This document shows, one piece after another, positions 22,815 to 32,394 of a DNA stretch of 64,000 nucleotides. This stretch comes from Siphonodentalium dalli (taxonomy: Eukaryota > Mollusca > Scaphopoda > Gadilida > Siphonodentaliidae). The translations under genes were made by a program, and so were the position numbers. Below the pieces are notes generated by a model that worked only from the letters and a program-made list of their open reading frames with translations, made no database searches and had not been told where the DNA came from. The stretch spans positions 52,012,443-52,076,442 of the forward strand of contig CP136068.1 in NCBI GenBank assembly GCA_032622095.1, read 5' to 3'. Each line of letters starts with the position of its first letter. Within the stretch, counting starts at the first letter, position 1.

Positions 22815-23975
22815 CTGTAAAAACTAGAAAAAAGTGTTGATTAATATTATGTCAAGAATTATAGGTACCACAAATTCAATGCTCGTTGTAATATGAAAAT
22901 TGCAGAATTTGAGAAAAACTGGTTTCAGATAGAAAGCGCTATAAATAAAAATGAAGCAAAGATTGCTTGATATATACTCATCAGACTCGCGGTTTTTCCT
23001 TTAAGAATTATGTTTCCGTTCTACCTCTTACTCTCTTCAATTATAATTATAGAAATTATAGTCACCCTTCAGTGAGTGTCGTGCTAAACCGAAACAAAAA
23101 TAAAAATAACATGTTTTAACGTGAATTAAAACTCCAACTCATTGCCCGATCGCCTGTTTAGAGCCACAGAATGCCCGTTGATGTAAGTAAGAGTGCAAGC
23201 GTGAGCGAGTGAATGAGTGTATGCCTGAATGTATGTATCAGATGAATATTATATATCTATATTTTGTATTTTGTACAACCATTCATTATGTATGTTAATC
23301 ATCTGACTGATTCAATAAAAAATTATAAAAAAAAAAGAAAAAAAAGAAAAAGAATTATAGGTACCACTACAGTCTAATTGAAATCAGAGTATTATTTCCA
23401 TATTTTATCATTATTCCTTTAAATAAGTCTGAGGGCCTTTAGAAGCATATTAACTAAATAAAATAAAATGCAAAGCTAAGCGTTAACGTTGATGCTGACA
23501 ATCTAAGGAGGACATATTTATTGTAATAGTCTAACAAAATCTGTCCATAACTTACTCCGAAAAAAACAGAGCGTTTACACATTCATTTACGTTCTTATAA
23601 TAGTATCACATATTTCTGAATCGGCTTTCCGTAGAAAACGAAATAACCAGGGGAATCCCCTTTTCTTGTCAAAGACTTGTGGAGGAATATGACGTGCGAG
23701 ATTTTCGTATATATATGAATATTGGCCATTCACATTATGAATGTTGCCATTCATTATACTGGTAGTGTGGTAAATAGTCACCAGTATTCAACATTATTCC
23801 ATCGTTGGTCTGACAATGATGTAACTTCAAGCAATGCCAATGGAGGAGTTTCTCAGTAAGTGTAGGCCTACGATATTCGAATTGGAATACAAGATCATAC
23901 GACTTATTCGTACGTATGTTGGTCAATGGGCGGGTGGAACTGTATTTGGGGATTTAATATTATTTGAATACTTAC
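22815..23975. other. intron of the decayed nuclease gene
   Basis: Bounded on the minus strand by donor G|GTAAGT (23,975) and acceptor TTTTTACAG (22,815). AT-rich with an A-rich tract near 23,330. Open frames at 23,587-23,926 have no recognisable features. Confidence 0.55.
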
Positions 23976-24277
23976 CATAACTGGTATTATAGAAGTCGAA
24001 AACAACTTTCATACAATCAAAACATATAGCAAATTCTTCACGTTAATTGGCACCGACAACGCACGCGCATATTCTACGAAAACGTCGTCACTGGTAAAAC
24101 AATGTACGCGATTTTGGAAAAAAGTCGCAATCTTTAGCATCAAAAAAATATAATTTCCCCTACTGGGATTCATGGGGATTTTTAGTATGTTAATTCTTAT
24201 ACTTATTTCGACATATTATTCATAAAATAAATTGTATAGCAATTTGTTCACGGTTAACTTTCAGATTGACTGGACTA

Positions 24278-25089
24278 TATACTTTATATGGCAATACATA
24301 ACATATAAGGAATTTACAAATGATACTCTTGTGAGTTGTAAGTCGTAGAGGCACCAAATTAGGGGTTTTACAACATACGTATAATGCACGCGAATCCAAA
24401 TAAGGAAATGACGTAATATCATGACTCTGCTTATAAAGAATTCACTGCGCTTTTTGCGAGAAACTAATCAACACTTGACCTACATTTTCTCTGACACAAT
24501 GCGTGTTTTGTGAATAATATCAAATTCATATCATCATTATGCTATACTATTAGTATATTCTTGAGGAAATTATCATAACTTGATAAATGTTATTTCTAAA
24601 TTATAACCTACAATGAATGCCGCCCGTCCCTTTAAAGGCCAGATATGAAAAAGATTTTTTGCATTAAAATTCAAGTTATGGGTCATAAACAAATAATTGC
24701 ATCATTTTAACCCTATAATAAGGGTTGCCTGAATTTGGACGTAAAATGTCACGCTGTGTGCCAGATGACCATACTGAGTATGGACCTACTTCAGCACACT
24801 GGTAGATGGGCATTAATTTATTTATAACTGGAACTCAGAGATAGCTGCATCGGAACCATTGTATCTCAAAATTTGAAATAGTGTATGATGTTCAAGGATC
24901 GTGAATAATAATAGCCTTTCAACGGAGTCAGTTTATCATTTTCGTGATATTCCCATTATATGTTTCCACTGGAAAATAACTGTAACATCAATGGCCCAGC
25001 ACACCACGTCATTTAGCAGTGGAGAGGTTAAATCCATATAAACTTCAGAATGGACACAGCCATTTAAAAAATAATCTGTGTCTCTTTAC
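24278..25089. other. intronic DNA, nothing recognised
   Basis: Right part of the large ZPR1 intron. No exon or clear repeat seen. Confidence 0.5.
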
Positions 25090-25160
25090 TTTTCTGATTG
25101 GTTGCTCCTGCTCCAAGCCTTCTATTGCTTTCTGCAGAATGCCTTCAACTGTAGTCATCT
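25090..25160 (-). CDS. ZPR1: ZPR1 exon 4
   Basis: Minus-strand 71-nt exon; acceptor CTTTCAG|AG, donor AAA|GTAAAG. With the last G of exon 3 it reads EMTTVEGILQKAIEGLEQEQ then PIRK. Human ZPR1 has [20 protein letters not shown] then PARR, so identity is high and ungapped. This is the TTVEG helical segment of the first half of the protein. Phase 1 in and phase 0 out agree with both neighbours. Confidence 0.95.
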
Positions 25161-25925
25161 CTGAAAGGGAGTCAAAAAACAATGGTTAAAAAGCATTGCA
25201 TTATGTCTGGACTACTTGTAATGAGAAACTCTGTGCAACAAAATGAGTGAATATTTAAGAAATAAATACACTGCGCATCGGGGTGTATAGTAGAATTTGA
25301 ACACAAAGAAACTGATTGTACGCCGAAGCAAAGCATCATCGTACAATCCGTTTCTGAGGTCACATTTGACAATGATGCGCAGCCTAGTATGATATTAACA
25401 AATTCACCAGTGATTTGAATTATGAGTGTTCTGGAAGATTGAGTCGTTGGCAGCATAGTATTGATTGTACCACAAATTTGTTGGTACAGTTCAGAATATC
25501 TATTCTAGAATTGTACCACAAAACAATGTTAATATATCAATGGGAATAAAGGCTAATCAAATTTTCATTTGGCTAAACTTGGGGGCCACACGATTTTTCG
25601 GTCCAGCGCGAACACTGGGAGACATTTAAAGCACTCCTAGTTTTTGTCATTAACAGGAACATCTAATATAAAGTTCACAGAAGTGGCCACTCCATGACCA
25701 ATCAGGACGAGTCATTTATGCAGGTTTAGGCAAGGTCGTATAACAGATCTGGATAATCTGTGATTGATGGAACTGAAGTTCAACTGAGAAACAATATTTT
25801 CATCAAAGACAATACCAATTATTACCACTTACAAAGTATCCTCTAGAGTATGAATTGTGTCACAAGTACAATGAATTCCCGTAGCTCGAGTGGCAGGGCA
25901 GTGCTAAGATATTTTCTCAAAAAGG
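25161..25925. other. ZPR1 intron 3, right part not assigned
   Basis: Noncoding sequence between ZPR1 exons 3 and 4. Nothing recognised except the MITE that follows at 25,926. A TAGCTCGAGTGG stretch near 25,880 resembles a tRNA A box but has no partner B box. Confidence 0.5.
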
Positions 25926-26242
25926 CCAATAAATAAATAAAAATGCTAGATTTACATCCCCTCCCGACTTTATTTTTAGTCCCTTCCTCAATTTTTTTTA
26001 TTTGGACATCTTTTTATGTAAACCTTTTTCTTATGCCTTAACTTTCAAATTACATTTCAATGACCCATTAATCAGTCTACTTTGTTATCTAATTGGACAA
26101 TCTAAATCACCTTGTATTATATAAGATAGGATACTGCTTCAATATCTAGAACCAAGAATAAAATCATATAAAAAATAAAATTAATTCGCCCGGCCCATTT
26201 TCTGAAAAAGTTGGATGTAAATCTAGCAATTTATTTATATTG
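25926..26242. mobile_element. ~0.3-kb MITE in ZPR1 intron 3
   Basis: Inverted ends TGCTAGATTTACATCC (25,944-25,959) and GGATGTAAATCTAGCA (26,213-26,228), extended outwards by AAATAAATAAAA / ATTTATTTATAT. The interior is T-rich and noncoding. Target duplication not clear. Confidence 0.7.
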
Positions 26243-26561
26243 CCCTAATGGCCTGCCACCCATCACTTTGATGATGTCAAAAATATTGAAAACAATGAAA
26301 GGCTAGAAATCATAGGTGTTTTTCTGCCATATGGGTTATCTAGTGCTCTCAGTGTCGACAATATTGTTATTTTTGGAGAAAATTTCTCATGATCACTATT
26401 ATTTGGTAAAGAGACATAGAGTGAAATTGCCATCACTATTATCAATTTTAGCCAAAAATCCCACCCATCACTATTGGTAGACACCCTAGAGTACACTCAT
26501 TAAATTGACATGTCTATTGCTGAGTGGTATACAATATTTTCAAATGAAATTAGATATCCAC

Positions 26562-26646
26562 CTCCTTTTGATGGCGGAATCTCGAAATCCAGTTCAGGTA
26601 TCTTCACTGTCGCAGTGTTAGTCCTCACAATTTGTCTGTTCAAACC
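26562..26646 (-). CDS. ZPR1: ZPR1 exon 3
   Basis: Minus-strand 85-nt exon; acceptor TTTACAG|GGT, donor GGAG|GTGGAT. It reads GLNRQIVRTNTATVKIPELD then FEIPPSKG, ending in phase 1. Human ZPR1 has DMNREVVKTDSAATRIPELD then FEIPAFSQKG. IPELDFEIP is the family signature between zinc finger 1 and the helical hairpin. The phase-1 junction to exon 4 is consistent. Confidence 0.95.
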
Positions 26647-27119
26647 CTGTAAATAACAAGACAGTCAATGACTGTGGGTCGCTCACCAGACAGCAAAGAC
26701 TGATAAGACTGGGACTCTGGAGACCACAACAGTCAGAACTTTTCATAATCACTTTAAAAGAAATAGCTCTAAACAGGATATGTGGCTAGAGAGACTTCAC
26801 GTATATATAGATTGGTGAAAATCCACCTTGAAATTACCAAATGTACACTACTGATCACCCCCCCCCCCCTCTCCTCCAGTTCAACAAGTCCCCTCCCGAC
26901 CGGGCTACAGACTCCCAAGTCTTAGGTTGGAATTTCACAACTGACACCTCAAACTTTCTCAATTGTTGGAAATTTTCAATCTCACAAGCGCCTTTTTCTA
27001 AAACCATTTAGACATGTCTGAAGCCCAATTATCCATGGACCCAAAACACAATACATGTATGTCAGATTAATCAGTCAGGTGGTTCCAAGGTAGATGTTTT
27101 AATGAATTTGGTATTTCAA
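26647..27119. other. ZPR1 intron 2, right part
   Basis: Noncoding. A C-rich run of about ten C lies at 26,860. Nothing else recognised. Confidence 0.5.
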
Positions 27120-29052
27120 TGATTTTATTAGACACAAAAGTGTTAACTCCCCATAGCCCCGCTATTTCTTGACAGGTTGACCTCATTTTAACAAATCTGA
27201 ATCTCAGTCACTAAAGGATCCTCCTGATTGCTCCATACATATAGTTATGTCCCTGGTCCCACCCTATTTAACCTGGTGACCCATCTGAATAAATTTGAAT
27301 CCCAGACACCAAAGAACCCTTCATACATATGATAAATATCAGTAAAATAGACCTGATGGTCCTTGTGAAGGAAGCATATTAAGAGGTCAACTGTCCTTCG
27401 TTTGGCCCCTATTTGAACAGGTGACCCCATTTAAAAAAATCTGAATTGCAGTCATGGAAGAACATTCCATGCTAAATAAGCCAACTAGTTCTTGCAAACA
27501 TATTTTAAGAATTACTATGTAGTGAAATAGTTAAGTCTCTGGCTCTGCCCTTATTTGACTTTGTGATCCCATTTTCACAAAGCTGTCACCCAAGGTAATT
27601 TCATACCAAATATAAGAAAAATAGGCCGTTTGATTATTGCATAGAAGACACATCATGAATTACTATGGAGAGAAAGTGTAAATGTAGCTGGCCTTGCACC
27701 TACTTGACCTGGTGACCCTGATTGAACAAATCTGAATCACAATCACCAAAGAAGCAGCCTGCAAATAGTGTGCTATTCCTACATTGTATGTGCCTGGCCT
27801 CAAGCAACACAATGTATTGTACAATCAAGCCTTGAAATAGTGTGATAGTGTGTCTGTCATTTCCATAATGAGGTCCCCCAGAGGGTGACTTTAGTGACGC
27901 TATCCTGCACAGTGGGCTAGCATCACTAAATTCACCCTCTGGGGACCTCATTCTGCTAAGACCCTCAACTGCTATGGCAGACCTAGGATAAGATTGAAGT
28001 TCCCCAGTTGGAAGTTGATGTTCACCCATTGGGCACCTCAATTATGAATTTTATCTTCTGCAAATTCGGGGATATAGAAACTTCCTAGAAGGGAAATGTA
28101 ACTAAAAACAATGTTAATTTGATACTATAGATACCTCCCAGAAGATGAGGCCTAAGCAAAATGAGGTCTCCAGAGGGTGAATTTGGTGATGCTAGCCCAC
28201 TGTGTGGGATAGCATCACTAAATTCACCCTCTGGGAACCTCATTTTGCAAATGTCAGACACACTAAATTCAGGCAGTTTGTTTAAAATTGCTAGCAGTAT
28301 GTTTATACAAGCTGTCAGTGACATATTATTCTAATCTAGATTAATGACCTGTGTTTCTCTCTGTTTATCCACAAAGAGATATCTGCAACTTTAATAGAAC
28401 AGGTATTAAAGTTGGAAGCTGGAAATGATATCCGTTGGAAGGGATGTTGGTTGGGTGCAGGCCACTGCAGGGTGGGGGTGGGTCTGGGCCATGTGGGAGG
28501 GGGGATGGGTAATGGAATATTTCTGTAATTTCAGAAGATTAAAGATTAAAGTTTCATAACTCTGCAGATGTTATAATGGTGTCACTTTTTTCAAATTTTA
28601 TAAAATGATTAAAAAAAAATTTGTTTGTTAATTTGAGTATGGTGAAAATTCAAAAAATCTGAATTTGACCAAAAAAAAAATTGTTTTAAGTTATGTCACT
28701 GGCTCCGCCCACATTCGACCCAGTGACCTCATTTGAACAAATCTGAATAACAGTCCCCCAAGGACCCTTTGTACCAAATATGAACCCATTCGGCCAAATG
28801 AAATTTGAGAAGAAGTCGTTGTAAGAATTACAGAGTTATGGCCCTGGCTTCGCTACTATTTGACCCAGTGTCCTCATTTGAACAAATCTGAATGAGAGTC
28901 ACCTAGGGAATATGATCCAATTCGGTCTTACGGTTCCAGAGGAGAAGATGTTCACAGAATTGTTGACGGACGGATGGACGGACGGATGGATGGACGGACG
29001 AGGAGTGATGACTATAGCTCCACCGGAGACTTCGTCTCAGGTAAGCTAAAAA
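27120..29052 (+). mobile_element. HINE-like element: TGACCTGGTGACC repeats, ACGG tract, hairpin tail
   Basis: Diverged tandem units of about 145 bp, built on TTTGACCCAGTGACCTCATT, TGAACAAATCTGAAT and CAGTCACCAAAG, occupy 27,120-27,740 and 28,690-28,930. A GACGGACGGATGGACGGACG tract and a hairpin tail (GCTCCACCGGAGACTTCGTC, then TCAGGTAAGCTAAAAA) end at about 29,052. Layout as in bivalve Helentron-associated elements. Between the two blocks lie two foldback MITEs (about 27,870-27,958 and 28,160-28,250) and unassigned sequence. Confidence 0.55.
27830..28272. mobile_element. two palindromic GAGGTCCCCAGAGGGTGAA MITEs
   Basis: About 27,866-27,958 and 28,158-28,250 are inverted repeats of the same family as the palindrome at 644-854. 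Each has arms of about 40 bp with AGTGATGCTA and a GGGCTAGCATCAC centre. Flanking AAGCCTTGAAATAG is also shared with the 644 copy. Confidence 0.8.
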
Positions 29053-29102
29053 CCAGAACTAGAATTGTTTGTTCATTTGGGAGTCAAATGACACTGGATA
29101 AG

Positions 29103-30033
29103 TTAACCCTTTCATGACGGGAGCAGCACTGGTGCAGCATTAACCATGTGACCCCTGATGCCCCACAGCAATTGGCAGATGAGTGAACCAAATGTCTTAT
29201 TTAAGGATAGCAACGGTTGCTAAGCAAATACCACAAATGATCGAGTGACACCATTGCACTAACCATTCAGTGTTATTTTTACCTTAAAAATCCATGTTTT
29301 TTGTGAAATATAGCCTATGCTATGCACATATATTCATACCCGATACTATAAATGAGTAACCATTCCATATACATGCCCTGGCCACCACTGACGTGTATAT
29401 GGGGCCATTTAAATATATATTAGTGGGTTTGTCATGCATAAGTATGCTATAAACCTTTTATTTCTCATTGCGCATGCACGAATAAATCAAATTGATATGC
29501 GATAGACCCTTCCCCATATGTGGCAGAACACTGATAAATATGCGTGAGGGTAATTTAAACTGAAACTATTTGTCTAAATTATATCTGTTCTACAAACATG
29601 TGGAACATGACACCATATGCCGTCAATAAAGTGCCACAGTTCGCTTAAAATATCACATGTTCTTTGTAGATTATATCCATATGCATCATGGGCAACGCTG
29701 ACATATCAGGGTGCCATTTAAATATGAATCAGTGAGTCTGACGCTGGTTATACTATATAAAAATTTGCTATCGACTCATGTCATCACTGCACAGAAATAT
29801 TGGTGTTACGGGATATAGTCACCGTTCGATTGCACCGAAATATCAGTATCCCATAGGGAGCCTCGCTTATATAAGACAATGCACTGGCTTACAAGGCCAA
29901 GGTAAATATTGTTAGGCCAATGATTTCTCTTATATATATGTGAGGCTAACTATGGGAGACTCACATATATAAGAGAATGCATTGCACAGGGTTTACGCAA
30001 AATTTCAGGAAGTTCCAGTCATGGAAGGATTAA
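29103..30033. mobile_element. long copy of the CCCTTTCATGAC MITE family
   Basis: The left end TTAACCCTTTCATGACGGGA is at 29,103 and the right end TCATGGAAGGATTAA at 30,033. The right part keeps the family hairpins (GGGAGCCTCGCTTATATAAG and its complement), while 29,180-29,840 is unrelated sequence, probably an insertion or captured DNA. Confidence 0.55.
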
Positions 30034-30455
30034 CACATGAATCGAATCAAAAATGTTTCCATTGATAAAATTGTGATATGCATTTGGTACTTTATCACCA
30101 TCTTATTACAATATTTGTAATCTAGAGATATCATGTCTGGTTGGGTGAGCATGGTTTTTAGGGACATAACTTTCTTTTGAAAATTATAATATCTATTTGC
30201 CAAATTCTTTTTAAAATGACTGTTAGAGGTCTTCAGTAGTTTTGGTTATAATTTCCTGCTTGCTGAACTTGTTCCCAGTGACCATCTGTAAATGACTACC
30301 AAATACCATGTGAATATTATATATCATTTTACTAAAAACCTCACAATCTGACAAACGTTGCCTGAGTTATAATGCAAAAGGTTCATATTGACAGACGTCC
30401 AAATACACAGAGGGAGATCTCAACTATATAACCTCTCAGACATCACTGATGTATG
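30034..30455. other. intronic DNA, nothing recognised
   Basis: Inside ZPR1 intron 2. No exon or repeat that I can support. Confidence 0.5.
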
Positions 30456-31084
30456 TACAGTAATGCCCTAAGTAATCGACTCCTTAAACACAGCAGGAGA
30501 TCTTTCCGATGAATGGCAACAAGCCATATTTCCGACTAAATCCTGAAAAGTTACCCATAATTCTGCTGTGTTTAAAGGTACTCAATCCGAACAGGGGGTC
30601 CCCATCTCAGCAGATTCCAACAACAACAATCCGATCAGAGGGTCCTATATTACTATTTCTTTGGCTTTGGGGGTAAAAAATATCTGATTCGAGTCGAGGA
30701 ACCCATCAAACAAAGCTCAGAGTTATTAGATATTGATTTTTGAAATTTGTTATATTCTCGAGATGAGTACTAATAATTGCCGTCAATTTCGTATCCTGCT
30801 CGAGATGTGTACACCAAAACTCTATTCAAACAGACAAGGATGGATAACTCTAAAATCAAGTGGTAATAATAACGCAATTTTGACTGCGTTCTGGGCCAGA
30901 AAGTATTCCCGATAATGAAAAATAGATTTCTAAAATCGATATCTAACAAATCTGAGCTTTGATGGGTGACTTCCTCGACTCGAATCAAATATTTTTGACC
31001 CCCGACGCCATTGAAATAGTAATTGGGAGGAGTTTTATCGGATTGAGTACCTTTAAGGAGTCGATTACTTAGGGCATTACAGTA
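30456..31084. mobile_element. outer MITE with 40-bp TIRs, split by an inner MITE
   Basis: The left end ACAGTAATGCCCTAAGTAAT runs on to CGACTCCTTAAACACAGCAG. The right arm is the exact complement only after the inner element and one TTAA are removed (CTGCTGTGTTTAA + GGAGTCGATTACTTAGGG). This reconstructs an outer element of about 150 bp. Confidence 0.9.
30576..31052. mobile_element. TTAA-type MITE, copy 1 (477 bp), nested
   Basis: TIR AGGTACTCAATCCGA / TCGGATTGAGTACCT, flanked by TTAA on both sides (30,572-30,575 and 31,053-31,056). TTAA duplications are typical of piggyBac and Kolobok elements; no protein is encoded. Inner inverted blocks (CGAGTCGAGGAACCCATCAA and complement) make the whole element nearly foldback. 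A second copy is at 50,889-51,368. Confidence 0.92.
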
Positions 31085-31166
31085 TTTTACCAAAGCATCA
31101 TAACCCTTTGATAATGTAATTGTCTATGGGTAGTTATTTCATTGCCATTCATTCACTTTAGTGATT

Positions 31167-31393
31167 TAACCCTTCCATTGCCAATGGATTCTCTTATATA
31201 TGCGAGTCTCCCATAGGGAGCCTCGCATTTATAAGAGAATACTCTGGCCTAACAATATCGACCTTGATCTTGTAAGTCAGTGCATTCTCTTATATATGCA
31301 AGCCTCCCTATGGGTGACTCGCATATATAAGAGAATGGACTGGAACAGGATACTTAATGCTGCACCAGCACAGCTCCCGTCATGAAAGGGTTA
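31167..31393. mobile_element. 227-bp multi-hairpin MITE
   Basis: Ends TAACCCTTCCATTGCC and CCGTCATGAAAGGGTTA. Inside are two hairpins of the form ATATGCGAGTCTCCCATAGG / GGAGCCTCGCAT with ATAAGAGAAT repeats. Best-preserved member of the family also found at 11,924, 12,120 and 29,103. An open frame at 31,200 is incidental. Confidence 0.85.
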
Positions 31394-31637
31394 AGCAAAT
31401 AATTTTAACAAACTCTTTTGGTTGTAACAATTAACTGAATATCATAAGAATTAACTGAATATCGCTACAAATGAACAATAGGAACCAGAGGGTGTTTCTT
31501 TCTTTGTCAACTGCATATACATATATAATCTGGACTTCTCAACAAATGAAAAAGCAAACTATCAAATCCATACATAGAATGGAATGTGGAAATCCATTCA
31601 GAATCAGAAATGAATGGGTTAATACACAAACATGTAC

Positions 31638-31799
31638 CTGAATGTTGTCTACAAGGACCTTGTATGTGACACCCTTCTCCTGTATCTCTGCAGCAGGTTG
31701 TAGCTCGGAGTTCCTATTACCACATTCTTCACACGAGAATGACGACACTACTACTTCTTTGAAGAAAGGAATCTTGGTCAGAAAAAGTCTTGTGATTCC
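31638..31799 (-). CDS. ZPR1: ZPR1 exon 2 (zinc finger 1)
   Basis: Minus-strand 162-nt exon, 54 codons, acceptor TTTTTAG|GGA, donor CAG|GTACAT, phase 0 at both ends. It reads [54 protein letters not shown]. Human ZPR1 has [40 protein letters not shown]. It supplies the second Cys pair (CEEC) of the first C4 zinc finger, begun by CLNC in exon 1, and the LTKIPFF strand. ZPR1 is an essential zinc-finger protein that binds eEF1A and receptor kinases. Confidence 0.97.
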
Positions 31800-32228
31800 C
31801 TAAAAAAGTAGGATCACAATATTTTCCTGAGAATGAATAGAAATGTGAACAGTTGGTAAAATTTTGTATATCCAGATGTATCTAGCCCTCCTACACCCAA
31901 AGAAAGTTCACACTTCTATCCTTTCTTTATATCTCCATGATGAGTGAGGCCATCAATAGCTCAGTTGATGAGGTTCATTCAACATTCATGAATGCCATTA
32001 TAAGTTGTCCAGTAAAGCTAGTGTGAAGGAGCTTGAATTATTAAAGGCAAAGGGGGGGTTATCTGGTAAAAAATTACCAGGGATTAGTGGGTTTTATGTG
32101 CAGTACATGTAGCATAATTTCATAGTGAAGTGAATTGAAACTGAGAAGTCATCGCTCCCACTAAAGCTGACAGTATTCAATGTGATATGACCATGACTAC
32201 TATCAAAGTTAAAATACAGTACTGGTAC
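31800..32228. other. ZPR1 intron 1
   Basis: 429-bp intron with standard borders (GTACCA...TTTTTAG). A GGGGGGG run near 32,050. Nothing else recognised; a TAGCTCAGTTGATG stretch near 31,957 resembles a tRNA A box but lacks a B box. Confidence 0.7.
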
Positions 32229-32333
32229 CTGTTCTTCACAATTCAAGCACAGACTCTCTATCTCTGTTATCTCCTGGTCCCTATCTTCTGCATCAATATC
32301 TTTAAAGATATTGTCAACTGTTTGGCCTGACAT
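32229..32333 (-). CDS. ZPR1: ZPR1 exon 1 (start codon)
   Basis: Minus-strand 105-nt coding segment, 35 codons: MSGQTVDNIFKDIDAEDRDQ then EITEIESLCLNCEEQ, donor CAG|GTACCA. Human ZPR1 has [20 protein letters not shown], so TEIESLCLNC, the first Cys pair of zinc finger 1, is certain. The ATG at 32,331-32,333 has A at -3. The bases just upstream (TCACACAG|GTGGGCCATC-ATG) look like a splice acceptor, so a 5' untranslated exon may lie further right, towards TOMM40. The protein start is chosen because sequence upstream of it is not conserved. Confidence 0.92.
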
Positions 32334-32394
32334 GATGGCCCACCTGTGTGATAAAAACATAACAAGGGTACGTTGAGCATAGATATGGTCGAGA

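Larger units (their letters stand above)
18724..24012 (-). pseudogene. decayed gene: FEN1/XPG-like nuclease plus CXC zinc-cluster protein
   Basis: A first exon (24,012-23,976, MKVVFDFYNTSY) has donor G|GTAAGT. It joins in phase at 22,814 to a long 3' exon ending at TAG (18,724-18,726). In order: Cys-rich N-terminus (CVICHE at about 22,780, CVFCG at about 22,530), then LMRSIKSTGGLTRG, then DPALLFQR, then nuclease motifs VVFDGY (about 19,765), GDADVEIV (about 19,550), GEDTDLLVLL (about 19,480) and HAFSGCDTTSRI (about 19,300). These have the order and shape of the FEN1 FDG, E-E, D-D and GSD active-site motifs. A CXC cluster (VRCNC...CKRNGLKC..ACGKC) ends it. Lesions: frameshifts near 22,240 and 18,930, a deletion-like junction near 21,890, a 22-bp duplication (21,656-21,699), a hAT insertion and TGA at 19,562-19,564. 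Similar long uncharacterised proteins occur in cnidarians and bivalves (from memory); the middle part seems missing here. Confidence 0.75.
17634..24277. mobile_element. ~6.6-kb TIR element carrying a nuclease/CXC gene
   Basis: The ends share the inverted repeat TAGTCCAGTCAATCTG (17,634 and, reversed, 24,277). Matching subterminal blocks follow at similar spacing: GAACAAATTGCTATACAA (17,672 left, about 24,232-24,249 right) and AAATCCCCATGAATCCCA. The flanks read TAT|TAGTCC and GGACTA|TAT, consistent with a TAT duplication (a TA duplication cannot be excluded). About three ~165-bp subterminal repeats occupy 17,690-18,190. The gene inside runs on the minus strand and nearly fills the element, as expected for a transposon-encoded protein. 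A nuclease with XPG-like motifs and a 3-bp duplication recall Academ elements, but no DDE core is visible in this copy. Confidence 0.7.

Noticed and set aside
31950-31975. tRNA-like A-box TAGCTCAGTTGATGAGG
   Set aside because: No B box (GGTTCGAATCC type) or cloverleaf follows, so neither a tRNA gene nor a tRNA-derived SINE can be supported. The similar TAGCTCGAGTGG near 25,880 fails for the same reason.
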